A stretch of DNA of 25,887 nt from Paraphysoderma sedebokerense (lineage: Eukaryota > Blastocladiomycota > Physodermatomycetes > Physodermatales > Physodermataceae): NCBI GenBank assembly GCA_025602915.1, contig JAHLJZ010000149.1, forward strand, positions 1 through 25,887, in the 5' to 3' direction. Positions 1 through 8,797 of the stretch are shown in pieces. The position numbers and the translations under genes were made by a program. The stretch's first letter is position 1. Every line of letters begins with the position of its first letter. A model generated the notes under the pieces. That model saw nothing but the letters and a program-made list of their open reading frames with translations, did not search any database and was not told the DNA's origin.

Positions 1-2277
1 GAATTACTTCAGGATCCCATACTAAACTGTCAAAAGTGCCATTTGTTCGGAAGGCAACATGAGCAACTGATTCTTGAGGGTTGCTGTCTGGAACATCTTC
101 AACCGTGACGGACGAATCAGTAGAGAGCGTCGATGCAAGAGAATCCAACGTGATGGCATTTGTCCAATTGAAGTGACCTTTGCCGTGACCTTTTCCGGCA
201 CCAACAGCAAGAGATGAGGCGGCAGACGAATAGTAATTCTGGGATTTAATAAAGAGCTGTTAATCTCAGCGAAACGGCCAGAAGAAAACATAATCATTTA
301 AATACCTCATCCCCCTTTTTAAAGTAGACTCCTTTAACAATGGCGAGCTGAGAGTCAGCATGTCGGAATGGGAAATTGGAAATTTTTTTTGGAGTATGGA
401 TAACATTGTCAAGGGTAACCATTGTCAAGTATGACAGTGTCATTGACCATATATGCTTCAAAGATTACTGTTACATTACCCTTGGAGGAAAGATCTCCTG
501 AAACAATTTCAGTCAACGCGTCGGAAACAGATTATTTTGGTTGGGATGTTGCATTGAGAAGGTTGTAGTGATGGAGAAAGTTGTGGATATACTCTTGATC
601 GCAACGCTTTTCTTGTTGGGGACGTCAGCGATCTTGATAGGAGACCAGTAATTAGAAGAAAGGTTTGCAAAGTTGATGACGTTCTCGCTTGAAGTCAAGT
701 TCCAGTTGGCCCCAGTGTTCAATTCAATAAGCTTTAAAAGTCCGACGCGAAATGTGAAGGAGGATTCCGTATCATTTTGTCGGCGATAGAAACTGGCACC
801 GGCATGAGGGGTTCCTTCAGTTCTATAAACAGATGTGAGATTAATCTATCGTTGAAATGATAAGTCAAATTTCAAATTTCAATCATTCAACTTACTCAAG
901 ATTAAAGTCTCCACGAAATCCTTGCCCAGCACCAGAAGAAGTCACCTGAACTGTTAGCTTGGTTCCTTGATCATTCAATGAAGTGCTCAAAGTCTTTTGG
1001 AAATTGCTAAATTTGTCAACTTGAGTTTCGAGAGGATTGGTTGAAATAATATGTGGAAGAGGTGCATCGGGAAGAGATACAGTAGTCGATTTCGGACTTT
1101 CCTGCTGCGAGGAAGATGGTGGCATAGTAGGCACAGAACTTGGTAAATCAGTCCTTGGGGGTAGAGAGGTCTCATTCAATTTGCCGGATGTCGTGGGAGT
1201 AGGCGAGCTTTCTGTCAATGAGGAGATTACAACTGTGGTAATTGTAGTCGATTTGCTTACAGTGCCAGAGGTTACTTCAACTGAATCACTCGTTGGGGAA
1301 GTTGATGCCGCTGTGGACGAAAATGTCTCAGTCAAAGTACTGGAGGTGTTCGGGATAGAAGAACTTTCTGATGCTGACGAGCTCACACTTGTAGTGACTG
1401 CAGCCGATTGGCTTGAGGTCACCTCTGCAGCAACACTCGTTGATACCGTAGCGGACAAAGAACTACTTGACTTCATTGGGGTTGAGGTGCTTTCTGTTAC
1501 TGAGGAGCTGATACTTGTTGTGACAGCAGCCGATTGGCTAGCACTGTTGGTGGTTACTTCTGCAGAAACACTAGCTGATACCGTTGCAGACGAAGATGTT
1601 TCACTATAACTACTTGAGGTCGTTGGAGTAGAGGTGCTTTCTGCTGCTGATGAGCTCATACTTGTTGTGATCGTAGTCAATACGGCGGAACTTCTGGAAG
1701 TCACTTCTGTAGTCGAGGATGGCTCATTTAGGGTGCTTGAGGTTGTTGCGGTAGACGTGCTCTCTGCAACTGAATTACTGACACTTTCCGTGACCGTAAT
1801 TGATTCGCTAGCACTGCTGGAGGTCGAGGTCACCTCTGTAGACGAAGATGGCTCATTTATGGTACTAAAGGTGGTTGTTGAGGTAGACGTGCTCTCTGTA
1901 ACTGAATTACTGGCACTCTCCGTGACCGTAGTTGATTCGCTTGCAATGCTAGACGTCACTTCAGTAGATACACTAGTTGATGCCGTTACTGACGCAGACG
2001 TTTCATTTACGATGCCGGATGTCGACGGCGTAGCTGGCTAATGGAGCTGGTATCGGTTGCAACTGTAGTCGATTCAGCCGCAATGGTGGAGGTCGATACA
2101 CTACCCGATAGTACCCGTTGTGGTTTCCATTGGTGGCAGTGAGGAGGTTGTTGTGGTGGTTGTAGATCTGATTACTGTAGGAAGTTTACAGGCAGGACAG
2201 ATGGATTGAGGTACTGCCATGGCGCCATTCTGCAAAGTTGCGAGCAGGAAGAGCAAAGCAACAGTCGTATGCTTCAT
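1..2277 (-). pseudogene. Decayed GPI-type Ser/Thr-rich surface protein gene (3' end beyond window)
   Basis: This is a paralogue of the intact gene at 6713-8642, with the same three-exon plan: exon 1 2277-896, intron 895-823, exon 2 822-306, intron 305-257, exon 3 from 256 off the left edge. It starts with a signal peptide (MKHTTVALLFLLATLQNGAM) followed by Ser/Thr-rich repeats of roughly 41-49 codons. The conserved globular domain follows and includes NYWSPIKIADVPN and VWDPEVI. I see several breaks: an in-frame TAG at 2101-2103 with loss of frame around 2040-2100; a frame change around 510-545 in exon 2; and a 16-bp tandem duplication (404-419 repeated at 420-435) that shifts frame. No plausible splice removes all of these, so I call it a pseudogene, though unusual splicing of the 5' break cannot be excluded. 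Native function was probably as a cell-wall or plasma-membrane glycoprotein. Confidence 0.7.
892..1959 (-). repeat. Ser/Thr-rich coding repeats of the decayed surface gene
   Basis: This is a stop-free stretch of degenerate repeats inside exon 1. Each unit reads roughly E-S-T-S-T-P-T-T-S-S, then S-x-E-V-T-S and S-A-S-E-S-T-T-V-T. Spacing between the recurring plus-strand GTGCT(T/C)TCTG anchor is irregular: 147 nt (1487 to 1634), 123 nt (1634 to 1757) and 132 nt (1757 to 1889). It encodes a mucin-like stalk, a natural O-glycosylation substrate. The opposite strand is also largely open because the complements of TCN/ACN codons contain no stops; that antisense openness is not evidence of a gene. 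Confidence 0.8.
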
Positions 2278-2527
2278 GTTAGGATTACCTCGGAATTCCA
2301 ACGTGTGTTATTACGGGAAGAGGCAAGTCGAACAAATTTATTTAACACTGACAAGCAGAAGATTCGAACATTCTTTTTCAAATAAACGAGAATAAGTGAT
2401 AAAATTGTTCACGAATAACCCGACCATGGAAAATAAGAATTTGTTCCGCACCCAACCTGCCAGCACAATGTCCATGGTCAAAATGTATGGTCACGCCAAC
2501 GCTCCAGAACTCCACACTCCACAGTAA
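2278..2527. other. Upstream region of decayed surface gene
   Basis: This 250-bp stretch lies between the start codon of the decayed gene and the transposon. I see no coding content. A 9-bp inverted pair, GACCATGGA near 2423 and TCCATGGTC near 2471, flanks about 40 bp; it could be fortuitous. The transposon sits just upstream, so any distal promoter of the decayed gene has been displaced. Confidence 0.4.
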
Positions 2528-2550
2528 CCTAGCATGTCACCGCCGTTCAC
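2528..2550 (+). repeat. Left terminal inverted repeat
   Basis: These 23 bp match the reverse complement of 4795-4817 exactly. The last eight bases are CCGTTCAC, a motif that recurs a few bases inward (ACCGTTCAC near 2559-2567 and the inverted form CGGTGAAC near 2572). Such subterminal motif clusters are typical transposase binding sites. Confidence 0.85.
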
Positions 2551-2607
2551 TGGAGTATACCGTTCACAGGACGGTGAACCTCCTAGTTCCCATGGAAACC
2601 TCCGGAG

Positions 2608-2656
2608 CATTTACACAGCATTTACATACACAGCATTTACATACACAGCATTTATA
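2608..2656 (+). repeat. 15-bp tandem repeat, three copies
   Basis: The unit ACAGCATTTACATAC occurs at 2615 and 2630, with a third, slightly diverged copy at 2645. It lies between the left terminal repeat and the first in-frame methionine of the transposase remnant, so it is probably in the 5' untranslated region of that gene. Confidence 0.7.
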
Positions 2657-2684
2657 CAATCAATCACTGTACATCGAACCCACA

Positions 2685-3510
2685 ATGCTTACTCTGAAAT
2701 GCACTGGGTGCGCTACGGTTACTGCAGATGAAACGGATTTTTGGAATGATAATAAGCTCTACAAACAATGCTGTCGTTGTCGAAATTACCCACCATTCGC
2801 GGGATACGTTCTTGAAAGCCTGAAAGAATTGGACGAAATCTTGAATCAAACGATAGTTGACGCTGTGTGTCAGCATACGGATAATCCGGATATGGAGTCC
2901 GCTAGTTATTCCACGCCAGTTATCTTCTCCGCTTTAGTACGAGTTATAGATGACTCCAACGACCGCGACGTAGACGAGATAGCACAGCGAGTTAAAATTT
3001 CCGTTATGTCTGCTGATGGATACACTTATAGGTATAGGTTGTCTATGGCTCTGTCACTACATGTATTCCTAACGGATACATTCTGCAGATTACAAAGAAC
3101 CGATCCTTCACCAAAAATGGGCAAGAGATTCAAATTTTTCTGCTCACAGCGTAATTCAATAGGAAAGTATGCCGAGAACCCTAAGAGAACATGTCTACGA
3201 ACAACACGATATCAATGTAATGGCTTGATAAACATTTTTGTGCCCAAAGATCGGTCCTATCAGTACATTGGGATGCAGTACGAACATCATGAATTTCATC
3301 CTCGCGAGGTTAACCGGTCAGTATCAGAGAAGCTCAAACTGTTCATTAAAGACAATATTGATATGTCTGGCAAAGCTATATTCGACAAATTTCGGGAAGA
3401 CATTGGAAATTACGATGATGATCATTCCGTAACTCAACAACAGGTAACTTTGTCTGTTACACTCCATTCAGCGATTGTTCTTTTAACACAGATACTCGAG
3501 GTCTATTATT
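2685..3510 (+). pseudogene. Transposase N-terminal remnant: Cys4 knuckle plus GCM/WRKY-like finger
   Basis: The reading begins MLTLKCTGC, and a C-x2-C ... C-x2-C knuckle (CTGC and CCRC) occupies roughly residues 6-35. A second metal-binding unit follows around residues 145-205: an F-F-C, then Y-Q-C-N-G, then Y-E-H-H-E-F-H-P, the C..C..H.H order of FAR1/GCM/WRKY-like fingers at the N-terminus of MULE-type transposases. The ensuing V-T-Q-Q-Q stretch resembles the linker before the catalytic domain in this family. A likely intron spans 3443-3490 (GTAACT to ACACAG). The DDE domain is missing: homology stops where the captured fragment begins at about 3511. The upstream open frame from 2487 crosses the terminal repeat and is not needed. 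The role would have been binding of element ends. Confidence 0.6.
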
Positions 3511-4148
3511 CAGTTGTTGATGCCGTTGCAGACAAAGTTGTTTCATTCAAAGTATTTGAGGTCGTTGGAGTAGAGGTGCTTTCTGATACCGAGGAACTTA
3601 CATGTGTTGTGACAGCAGTCGATTCGCTAGCACTGCTGGAGGTCACTTCTACAGACGAAGATGGCTCATTTAGGGTGCTTGAGGCCGTTGGGGTAGCCGT
3701 GCTTTCTGATACTGACGAGCTCACATTTGTCGTGACAGTAGTCGATTCGCTAGCACTGCTTGGGGTCACTTCGGTAGATGAAGATGGCTCATTTAGGGTA
3801 CTTGATGTTGCTGGAGTAGACGTGCTTTCTGATACCGAGGAGCTCACATTTGTTGTGACGGTAGTCGATTCGCTAGCACTGCTTGAGGTCACTTCTACAG
3901 ACGAAGATGGCACATTCAAGCTACTTGAAGTTGTTGGAGTAGAGGTGCTTTCTGATGCTAAGGAGCTCACATTTGTTGTGACGGTAGTCGATTCGCTAGC
4001 ACTGCTTGAGGTCACTTCTACAGACGAAGATGGCACATTCAAGCTACTTGAAGTTGTTGGGGTAGATGTGCTTTCTGATACTGAGGAGCTCGCACTTGTT
4101 GTGACTGCAGTCGATTGGCTAGCACTGCTGGATTCGAGGTCTATTATT
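3496..4148 (-). repeat. Captured Ser/Thr-repeat fragment of a host surface gene, five 123-nt units
   Basis: The minus strand (open 4042-3506) encodes units such as SSSVEVTSSSASESTTVTT, clearly homologous to the stalk of the decayed gene at 892-1959. An anchor motif falls at 3576, 3699, 3822, 3945 and 4068, exactly 123 nt (41 codons) apart each time, far more regular than the native gene. The block lacks signal peptide, globular domain and GPI region. It is bracketed by a 15-bp direct repeat, TCGAGGTCTATTATT, at 3496-3510 and 4134-4148, like a target-site duplication. It lies antisense to the transposase frame. The plus strand is also open, so one uninterrupted frame (2487-4196) runs from transposase through the antisense of the repeats; I do not regard that as a designed protein. 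Confidence 0.75.
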
Positions 4149-4191
4149 TGTCTCTTGCTTTCTTCAAATAACCACAGTTCAATAGATAATT

Positions 4192-4527
4192 TTTGAAAGG
4201 TGGATTAAACCGGAGGCAGAGAGATTATCTGCAGGGTCTGCCAAAGTATTCTATCATCAATTTCAAGAAAACTGGGATCGGCTTATCTACAATGTTGTAC
4301 ATGAAAACTCTCTACGTTTTGCAGATTCTATGCTGATAATTCTCTTAAAGTATGTTCCGACACAGACTGATGGCTACAACTGCGGCGTCTTCATTATAGA
4401 GTATGCTAGGAGAATGGCATTTGGACTTGATATGTCTACTCCTTTCGATCCGAATGCTTTAAGGGCGAAAATACAAGGAGTTATAGAACAAGGTAGTATG
4501 GGGCCTTTCGAGGAGTGCCCTGCGTGA
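4192..4527 (+). pseudogene. Ulp1-type (C48) cysteine protease C-terminal remnant of the transposon
   Basis: Frame 4192-4527 contains VPTQTDGYNCGVFIIEYARR, the canonical Ulp1/SENP block with the oxyanion Gln (TQTDG) and nucleophile Cys (NCGVF). The upstream catalytic His and Asp blocks are absent, so the domain is incomplete and could not act as a protease. The preceding residues (FERWIKPEAERLSAG...) look like transposase C-terminal sequence rather than protease. It ends in TGA at 4525-4527, followed by AATAAATAAA (about 4552), a possible poly(A) signal. Confidence 0.65.
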
Positions 4528-5090
4528 AGATGTTTGTAAACATAACTTAGAAATAAATAAAGGAATATATATCAGTGTTTCTGCAGCATATTTCTTATCG
4601 GACTGCACTTTCATGTTTTAAATGATTCATCAGAGATAATCATTATTATAACATCAAAAACATTTTAGTTCAATTTATAATAATTATCTTATTGACCATT
4701 GCGGATTACGTTCCCGTAATCGGACCTTGCTGCGAAACCTTGGAGAAATATTTCTAAGTCCCTTTTGTGAACGGTTGGTGAACGGGGTTTTTATGTGAAC
4801 GGCGGTGACATGCTAGGGCACTCAGAAGTCCAGGAGGTAGCAAGGGAATTCCCCGATCACAGAGGGCGTCACGATTATGGGTTCATCTGTGTTCTCTGAC
4901 CGTGTATCAGCGAAGAGTGCTTGTATACTTGTTGCTTGAGTAGTAAGAGTTACCGCGAAGTGCGTGAATACTCGTGACTCGGTAAACAAGGTCGCAAGAA
5001 GTTGCGTTAGTAATGAAATGGATGATGAAGCACGTAGTAATGACACATCTTTCTTAACTTATTACCTTACTATTATTTCAATATATTATC
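4528..5090. other. Transposon 3' tail and upstream region of the carrier gene
   Basis: 4528-4794 is AT-rich, non-coding transposon tail. It includes a perfect 7-bp-stem hairpin at 4704-4721 (GATTACG-TTCC-CGTAATC). 4818-5090 is the region upstream of the carrier start codon; I see no gene or recognisable promoter box. The open frames across it are short and lack family resemblance. Confidence 0.45.
4795..4817 (-). repeat. Right terminal inverted repeat
   Basis: This is the exact inverted partner of 2528-2550. Immediately inward are two further GTGAACGG copies (about 4767-4774 and 4778-4785), giving three direct copies at this end including the one in the repeat itself. Confidence 0.85.
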
Positions 5091-6272
5091 ATGGAGACTC
5101 ATTCTCGACCAATTTCGTCGCCTATGCAGCGGAAACAATCAAGCTTGGTCTCTTGTCTAGTGGTAAGCTCATATAATCTTAATCGGTCGCGCTTTTCGAA
5201 GGAAATATATTGAAAGATGAATATTCACAGGCAGGATCAATGGCTGGGACAGCTGTTGATACGATACTGTTTCCTCTAGATACTATAAAAACTAGGCTTC
5301 AGTCACAGAGCGGATTTCGGGCCAGTGGTGGCTTCGGCGGGATTTTCAAAGGTCTTCTTCCAGCAGTAATCGGGAGTGCTCCTGGCGGTAAGTAGTCTAT
5401 ATTTCAGGTATTGGCTGACTGCATCGACTAAAACATGATTATTTTTATTGCAGCGGCTGCGTTTTTTGTGACGTATGAGTACTTTAAGACGATACTGTCA
5501 CAATTGTCGCCTCAACAAAATTATACCCCGACAAACCATATGGTCGCGGCCTCTTTGGGGGAAATTGTACGCTTGCTTTACAGGGTTTACTCTGCTCTGA
5601 TCCACTCCGTGTACTCATATATTCTATACTCTAGTCTGCCTGTGTGGTTCGCGTCCCTACGGAAATCTTGAAACAGCGACTGCAAGCCCAACAGTATTCG
5701 AGCACATTTGAGGCAGTAACCTCCGTTTACAAATCGGACGGCATGTTAGGCTTCTATCGAGGATATTTAAGTACAGTCCTACGAGAAGTAAGTATCTCCA
5801 TGTACCCCTATTTTTCATGATGATTCCTCTTGACGCTTCTCCATTCATGATATAGATTCCATTTACTTGCATCCAATTTCCACTATACGAATATTTAAAA
5901 CATCGACTTCATCAATCTAATATACATTCCGGGCTACCGCCGCCAAAATCGTATGAGTTAGCCATTTTAGGATCCATAGCTGGTGGAATAGCTGCCGCAA
6001 TCACCACACCACTAGATGTAGTTAAAACTAGAGTTATGCTTTCCTCAAAATCATCTTCACATATAACGAATGCGAACATTCGAAACACATATTACCATGG
6101 CGTGTTTTCTACCTTTCGGATAATTATTGCCGAAGACGGCGTGCGAGCTTTGTTTAGAGGTTTAGGGCCCCGCGTCGTTTGGATCAGTATGGGAGGATTT
6201 GTGTTTTTAGGTGTTTACGAAAAGGTCAAATCTATGTTGGAAAACGGGGGATCATCCACAGTTGGGCGATGA
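5091..6272 (+). CDS. PET8: Mitochondrial S-adenosylmethionine carrier
   Basis: The product is a 303-residue member of the mitochondrial carrier family (SLC25A26/Pet8 type), which exchanges cytosolic S-adenosylmethionine for matrix S-adenosylhomocysteine across the inner membrane. Exons: 5091-5162, 5231-5387, 5454-5566, 5635-5787, 5856-6272. All introns are GT-AG and frames join exactly. The three carrier signatures are present: [20 protein letters not shown] and [10 protein letters not shown], each in P-x-[DE]-x-x-[KR] form. The segments [31 protein letters not shown] and STVLREIPF match the SAM carrier subfamily closely. The start ATG at 5091 gives a short 24-residue leader before the first helix, normal for the family. 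The transposon ends 273 bp upstream, so its promoter region may have been affected. Length agrees with the family (about 280-310). Confidence 0.9.
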
Positions 6273-6712
6273 ATAGTAAATATATCATGATAATTATCGC
6301 ACTGCCAGACATTCTTTAATTTACTGCCAGATATTACAAGTTAGCTATCCCCTGACCGGTGATTTTTGTCGCTCGTCTCGTGCCCTTCGTTTTGTCGCGT
6401 CCATCCACTTGGTCCGAAATTGGTAACAGTGTGCAATTAGTTCTGATTGTTACAAAAGTGAGGGAGAACATTCCTGTGATGGCCAAATATAAACACGTCT
6501 TTTTGCATGCTACTAAATTTGGATCTTCCCTTGGATCACAGAACCCCGCAGTAATTCATACCTGCTTCCTCCCCCTTTCCTTGCCTGCAAAAGAAAGTTC
6601 TCTGAACGGATGGTTGTGCGGATGTCCAAATGAATGAAGCTATAGATACTCACCTGTATCATGCTATAAATACTCAGGAGCCCCATTCTGTAAGTATCAG
6701 TCTCTGCATCGA
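6273..6712. other. Intergenic; promoter of the intact surface-protein gene
   Basis: No gene is supported; the open frame 6359-6637 has no family resemblance and low-complexity composition. A TATA-like TATAAATA at 6665-6672 lies about 45 bp upstream of the ATG at 6713. A near-repeat, ATAGATACTCA / ATAAATACTCA, surrounds it. Confidence 0.45.
6665..6672 (+). promoter_or_regulatory. TATA-like box of the surface-protein gene
   Basis: TATAAATA lies 40 bp before the start codon at 6713, a workable distance for a gene with a very short 5' untranslated region. No transcript evidence is available. Confidence 0.4.
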
Positions 6713-8642
6713 ATGGTTAAACCAACGATCACACTCCTTTTGGCGCTTGCTGCGTTGAATGCCGGTGTCCTCTCTGTCCCTTTGACCGGAGATGGCAGTT
6801 CGAGCAACTCAACATCTTCCAGCAGCCAGATTCAATCATCGACTGGCTACAGCAGCAATGAGACATCAACTGTTGTCCATGCCACCTCCACTGTCATTGT
6901 TCATGAGAATGTGACTGTCACCACCACAAAGACTAGTGATGTGATTACAACTACGAAGCCCACGGGCGAAAATACTTCGACTTATACTACCAAGCCCAAT
7001 AACAGCTATGATACCTATTATACTAACTCTGCGCCCAATACCATTTACAATACCTATCCCACCAATACCAGTTACGATTCGTATCCCACCACCAATTATA
7101 ATCCCAATACGAGTTACAATACTTATCCCACACAAAGTTTTGACATGAACTCAACAATGTATAATAATTATACCACTCTGAGCGATGGATGGAGCTCCTC
7201 ATTGTATAACAATTATACCACCAAGACCGATGGTACCTCCACGAATTATAACAACGTTACTACCAAGCCTAGCGACGGGACCTCAACTATTAAAGGCAAC
7301 TACACCACCAAAACCGGTGATTATACCTCCGCCTCTACCATGACCTCATCAAAGTATGAGAACTTAACTACCATGACCACTGAAGTGAGCACCTCCAAGT
7401 CTGAATCAACTACCAGAGTCAGTGAGAGTGTGACCACCAAGTCTGAATCTACTACCAGAGTCAGTGAGAGTGTGACCACCAGGAGTGTTGAAGGCACCTC
7501 AACCACGATGCGCGAAACTACGACAAAGCCAACGGCATCCTCCTCTTCTCATGAGAGCGTTCCAACTGAGATTTCAGATGACAAAACCTCATCAGGTGTG
7601 AATAGGACATTGTCTGTCTTTATGAATGATGAGGGAACAAAATTGGTTGTCTCCGTCAAATCCCAGAATGAATCTGTAAAATATCGCGGTGACTTCTCCC
7701 TTAAGTAAGGTAACCTCTTGCTGAAATCACTTTTGACAGTTACTAATCTTTTAACTTTAGAACCGAAAATGGTCCGGAAGCTGGAGCCCGTTTCGTGGTA
7801 CAGGAGAACAACGACACTGACGTCTTTGGTTTCCGTGTTGCCTTATTGAGACTTGTTGAGTTGAATCCATCCCACAACTGGACTCTTCGCTCTAGCAACA
7901 ATTCTATCAATTTCCTCAAGAATGGCAGATTCTGGTCACCAATTAACGTAACAGAGGTTCCCAATGAACGCAACGTTACGGTGAAGAAAGTTTCAACAGT
8001 CTTCTCCATGCCAGTCAATGGATCTGACAAGAACGTCAGCGTTACCTTTGAGGCATTCCTTGTCAACCAACCGGTTAGCATTGACAACCACACTTATCTT
8101 CCTCGCGCTCTTAAGTATGGCTTGGTTATCGAAAATTTCCCCTTCCAATTCAATGATTCGTCGTTGGCCGTTGTAAAGGGTGCTATTTTCAGGACCACTG
8201 AAAAGGTGAATTTTCATTTATCTTTACCGTTATAACGAATTCAAATTGACTGTTGCGATATTCTTAACAGAACGAGTTTTCCTCTGAAAACCGAACATTT
8301 GTGATTGGAGATGGTAAAGGACGATTCAACTGGACCAATGAAGTTACTTATGACGGAGAACCTGGTGTCATTTATGCAAATGGAAGTTCCGTCTCGTCCT
8401 CCTCTGAAGTTACCACGGAAAATGCAACCATTGATGCAAGTGAAAGTCTTATTCGCCTCGTTTTCCGCACTCAACCAGGTAACTTCTCGAGAATTGAATG
8501 GGACCCTGAAGTCATTCTTGAAGAAGACAAATTGGCTCAATCATTATACGTTCAATCTAAGAGTGCTGCCGGAGCCACCACCGTTTCCGTTGGTGTTTCT
8601 CTTGTCGCTCTTCTTTTCTCCTTCTTCGTCAACTACTTTTAA
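6713..8642 (+). CDS. GPI-type Ser/Thr/Tyr-rich surface glycoprotein with a conserved uncharacterised domain
   Basis: Exons 6713-7704, 7761-8205 and 8271-8642 join to a 602-residue protein. Residues 1-22 form a signal peptide (hydrophobic LLLALAALNAG). Residues about 24-290 are a stalk rich in Ser, Thr and Asn, with Y-N-N-Y-T-T and S-Y-N-T-Y-P motifs and a 42-nt tandem repeat. Residues about 295-570 form a globular region conserved in the decayed paralogue: MNDEGTKLVV, RGDFSLK, FWSPINVTEVPN, ENFPFQF, GRFNWTNEV and WDPEVI. It has many N-x-S/T sequons. The last about 25 residues (SKSAAGATTVSVGV...FFVNYF) are small residues then a hydrophobic tail with no cytoplasmic end, fitting a GPI-anchor signal. 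I do not recognise the domain; wall or membrane surface location is inferred. It converges with the methyltransferase gene 155 bp downstream. Confidence 0.85.
7397..7480 (+). repeat. 42-nt tandem repeat in the glycoprotein stalk
   Basis: Two nearly identical 42-nt units start at about 7397 and 7439, each encoding K-S-E-S-T-T-R-V-S-E-S-V-T-T. They differ by a synonymous change in a Thr codon, so the duplication is recent. Length variation by slippage is plausible here. Confidence 0.75.
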
Positions 8643-8797
8643 ATCATCCTTTGATGTCTTGCGAGTTGTGAATTGCCTTGCGCTATATACCCATGACTGA
8701 TTGTATTTATTATAGCACATATTATAGCACATACCAGATATGTTATGAATAAAAATAATAGCGAGAATTTACACTTGAGACTTCTGACTTGAGCAAT

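Larger units (their letters stand above)
2528..4817 (+). mobile_element. Non-autonomous DNA transposon with TIRs, MULE- or KDZ-like, carrying a host gene fragment
   Basis: A perfect 23-bp terminal inverted repeat bounds the element (2528-2550 and 4795-4817, outer end CCTAGCATGTCACCG). Copies of the octamer GTGAACGG or its complement recur just inside both ends. The interior holds the N-terminal, DNA-binding part of a transposase-like protein (2685 to about 3510) and the C-terminal end of a Ulp1-type cysteine protease domain (4192-4527). The DDE catalytic core expected between them is absent; a 0.6-kb Ser/Thr-repeat fragment of a host surface gene lies there instead. Ulp1 domains occur in both Mutator-like and Kyakuja/Dileera/Zisupton transposons, so the superfamily is open. 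I find no clear target-site duplication (left flank ends CCACAGTAA, right flank starts GCACTCAGA), which suggests an old insertion or later rearrangement. The element probably depended on a full-length relative for movement. Confidence 0.75.

Noticed and set aside
1037-2041. Two plus-strand open frames of 190 and 135 codons opposite the Ser/Thr repeats
   Set aside because: They are antisense to TCN/ACN-rich codons, which rarely create stops, and mirror the repeat period. No signal peptide, domain or promoter supports them.
2040-2110. An intron that would remove the in-frame stop near the 5' end of the left surface gene
   Set aside because: The two flanking frames are identical, so the intron must be a multiple of three. 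The GT sites near 2085-2100 give the wrong phase, and the only phase-correct donor (near 2177) would remove clearly coding Thr-rich sequence. Further breaks downstream favour decay.
3496-4148. CRISPR-like array from the five evenly spaced repeats
   Set aside because: The whole 123-nt unit is repeated, with no unique spacers, and it encodes Ser/Thr-rich protein repeats.
2519-4826. A 9-bp target-site duplication around the transposon
   Set aside because: CCACAGTAA and GCACTCAGA share only scattered bases; shifting the boundary by a few bases does not yield a convincing direct repeat.
6359-6637. 92-codon open frame upstream of the intact surface gene
   Set aside because: No family resemblance, no splice context and no distinct codon preference; likely chance.
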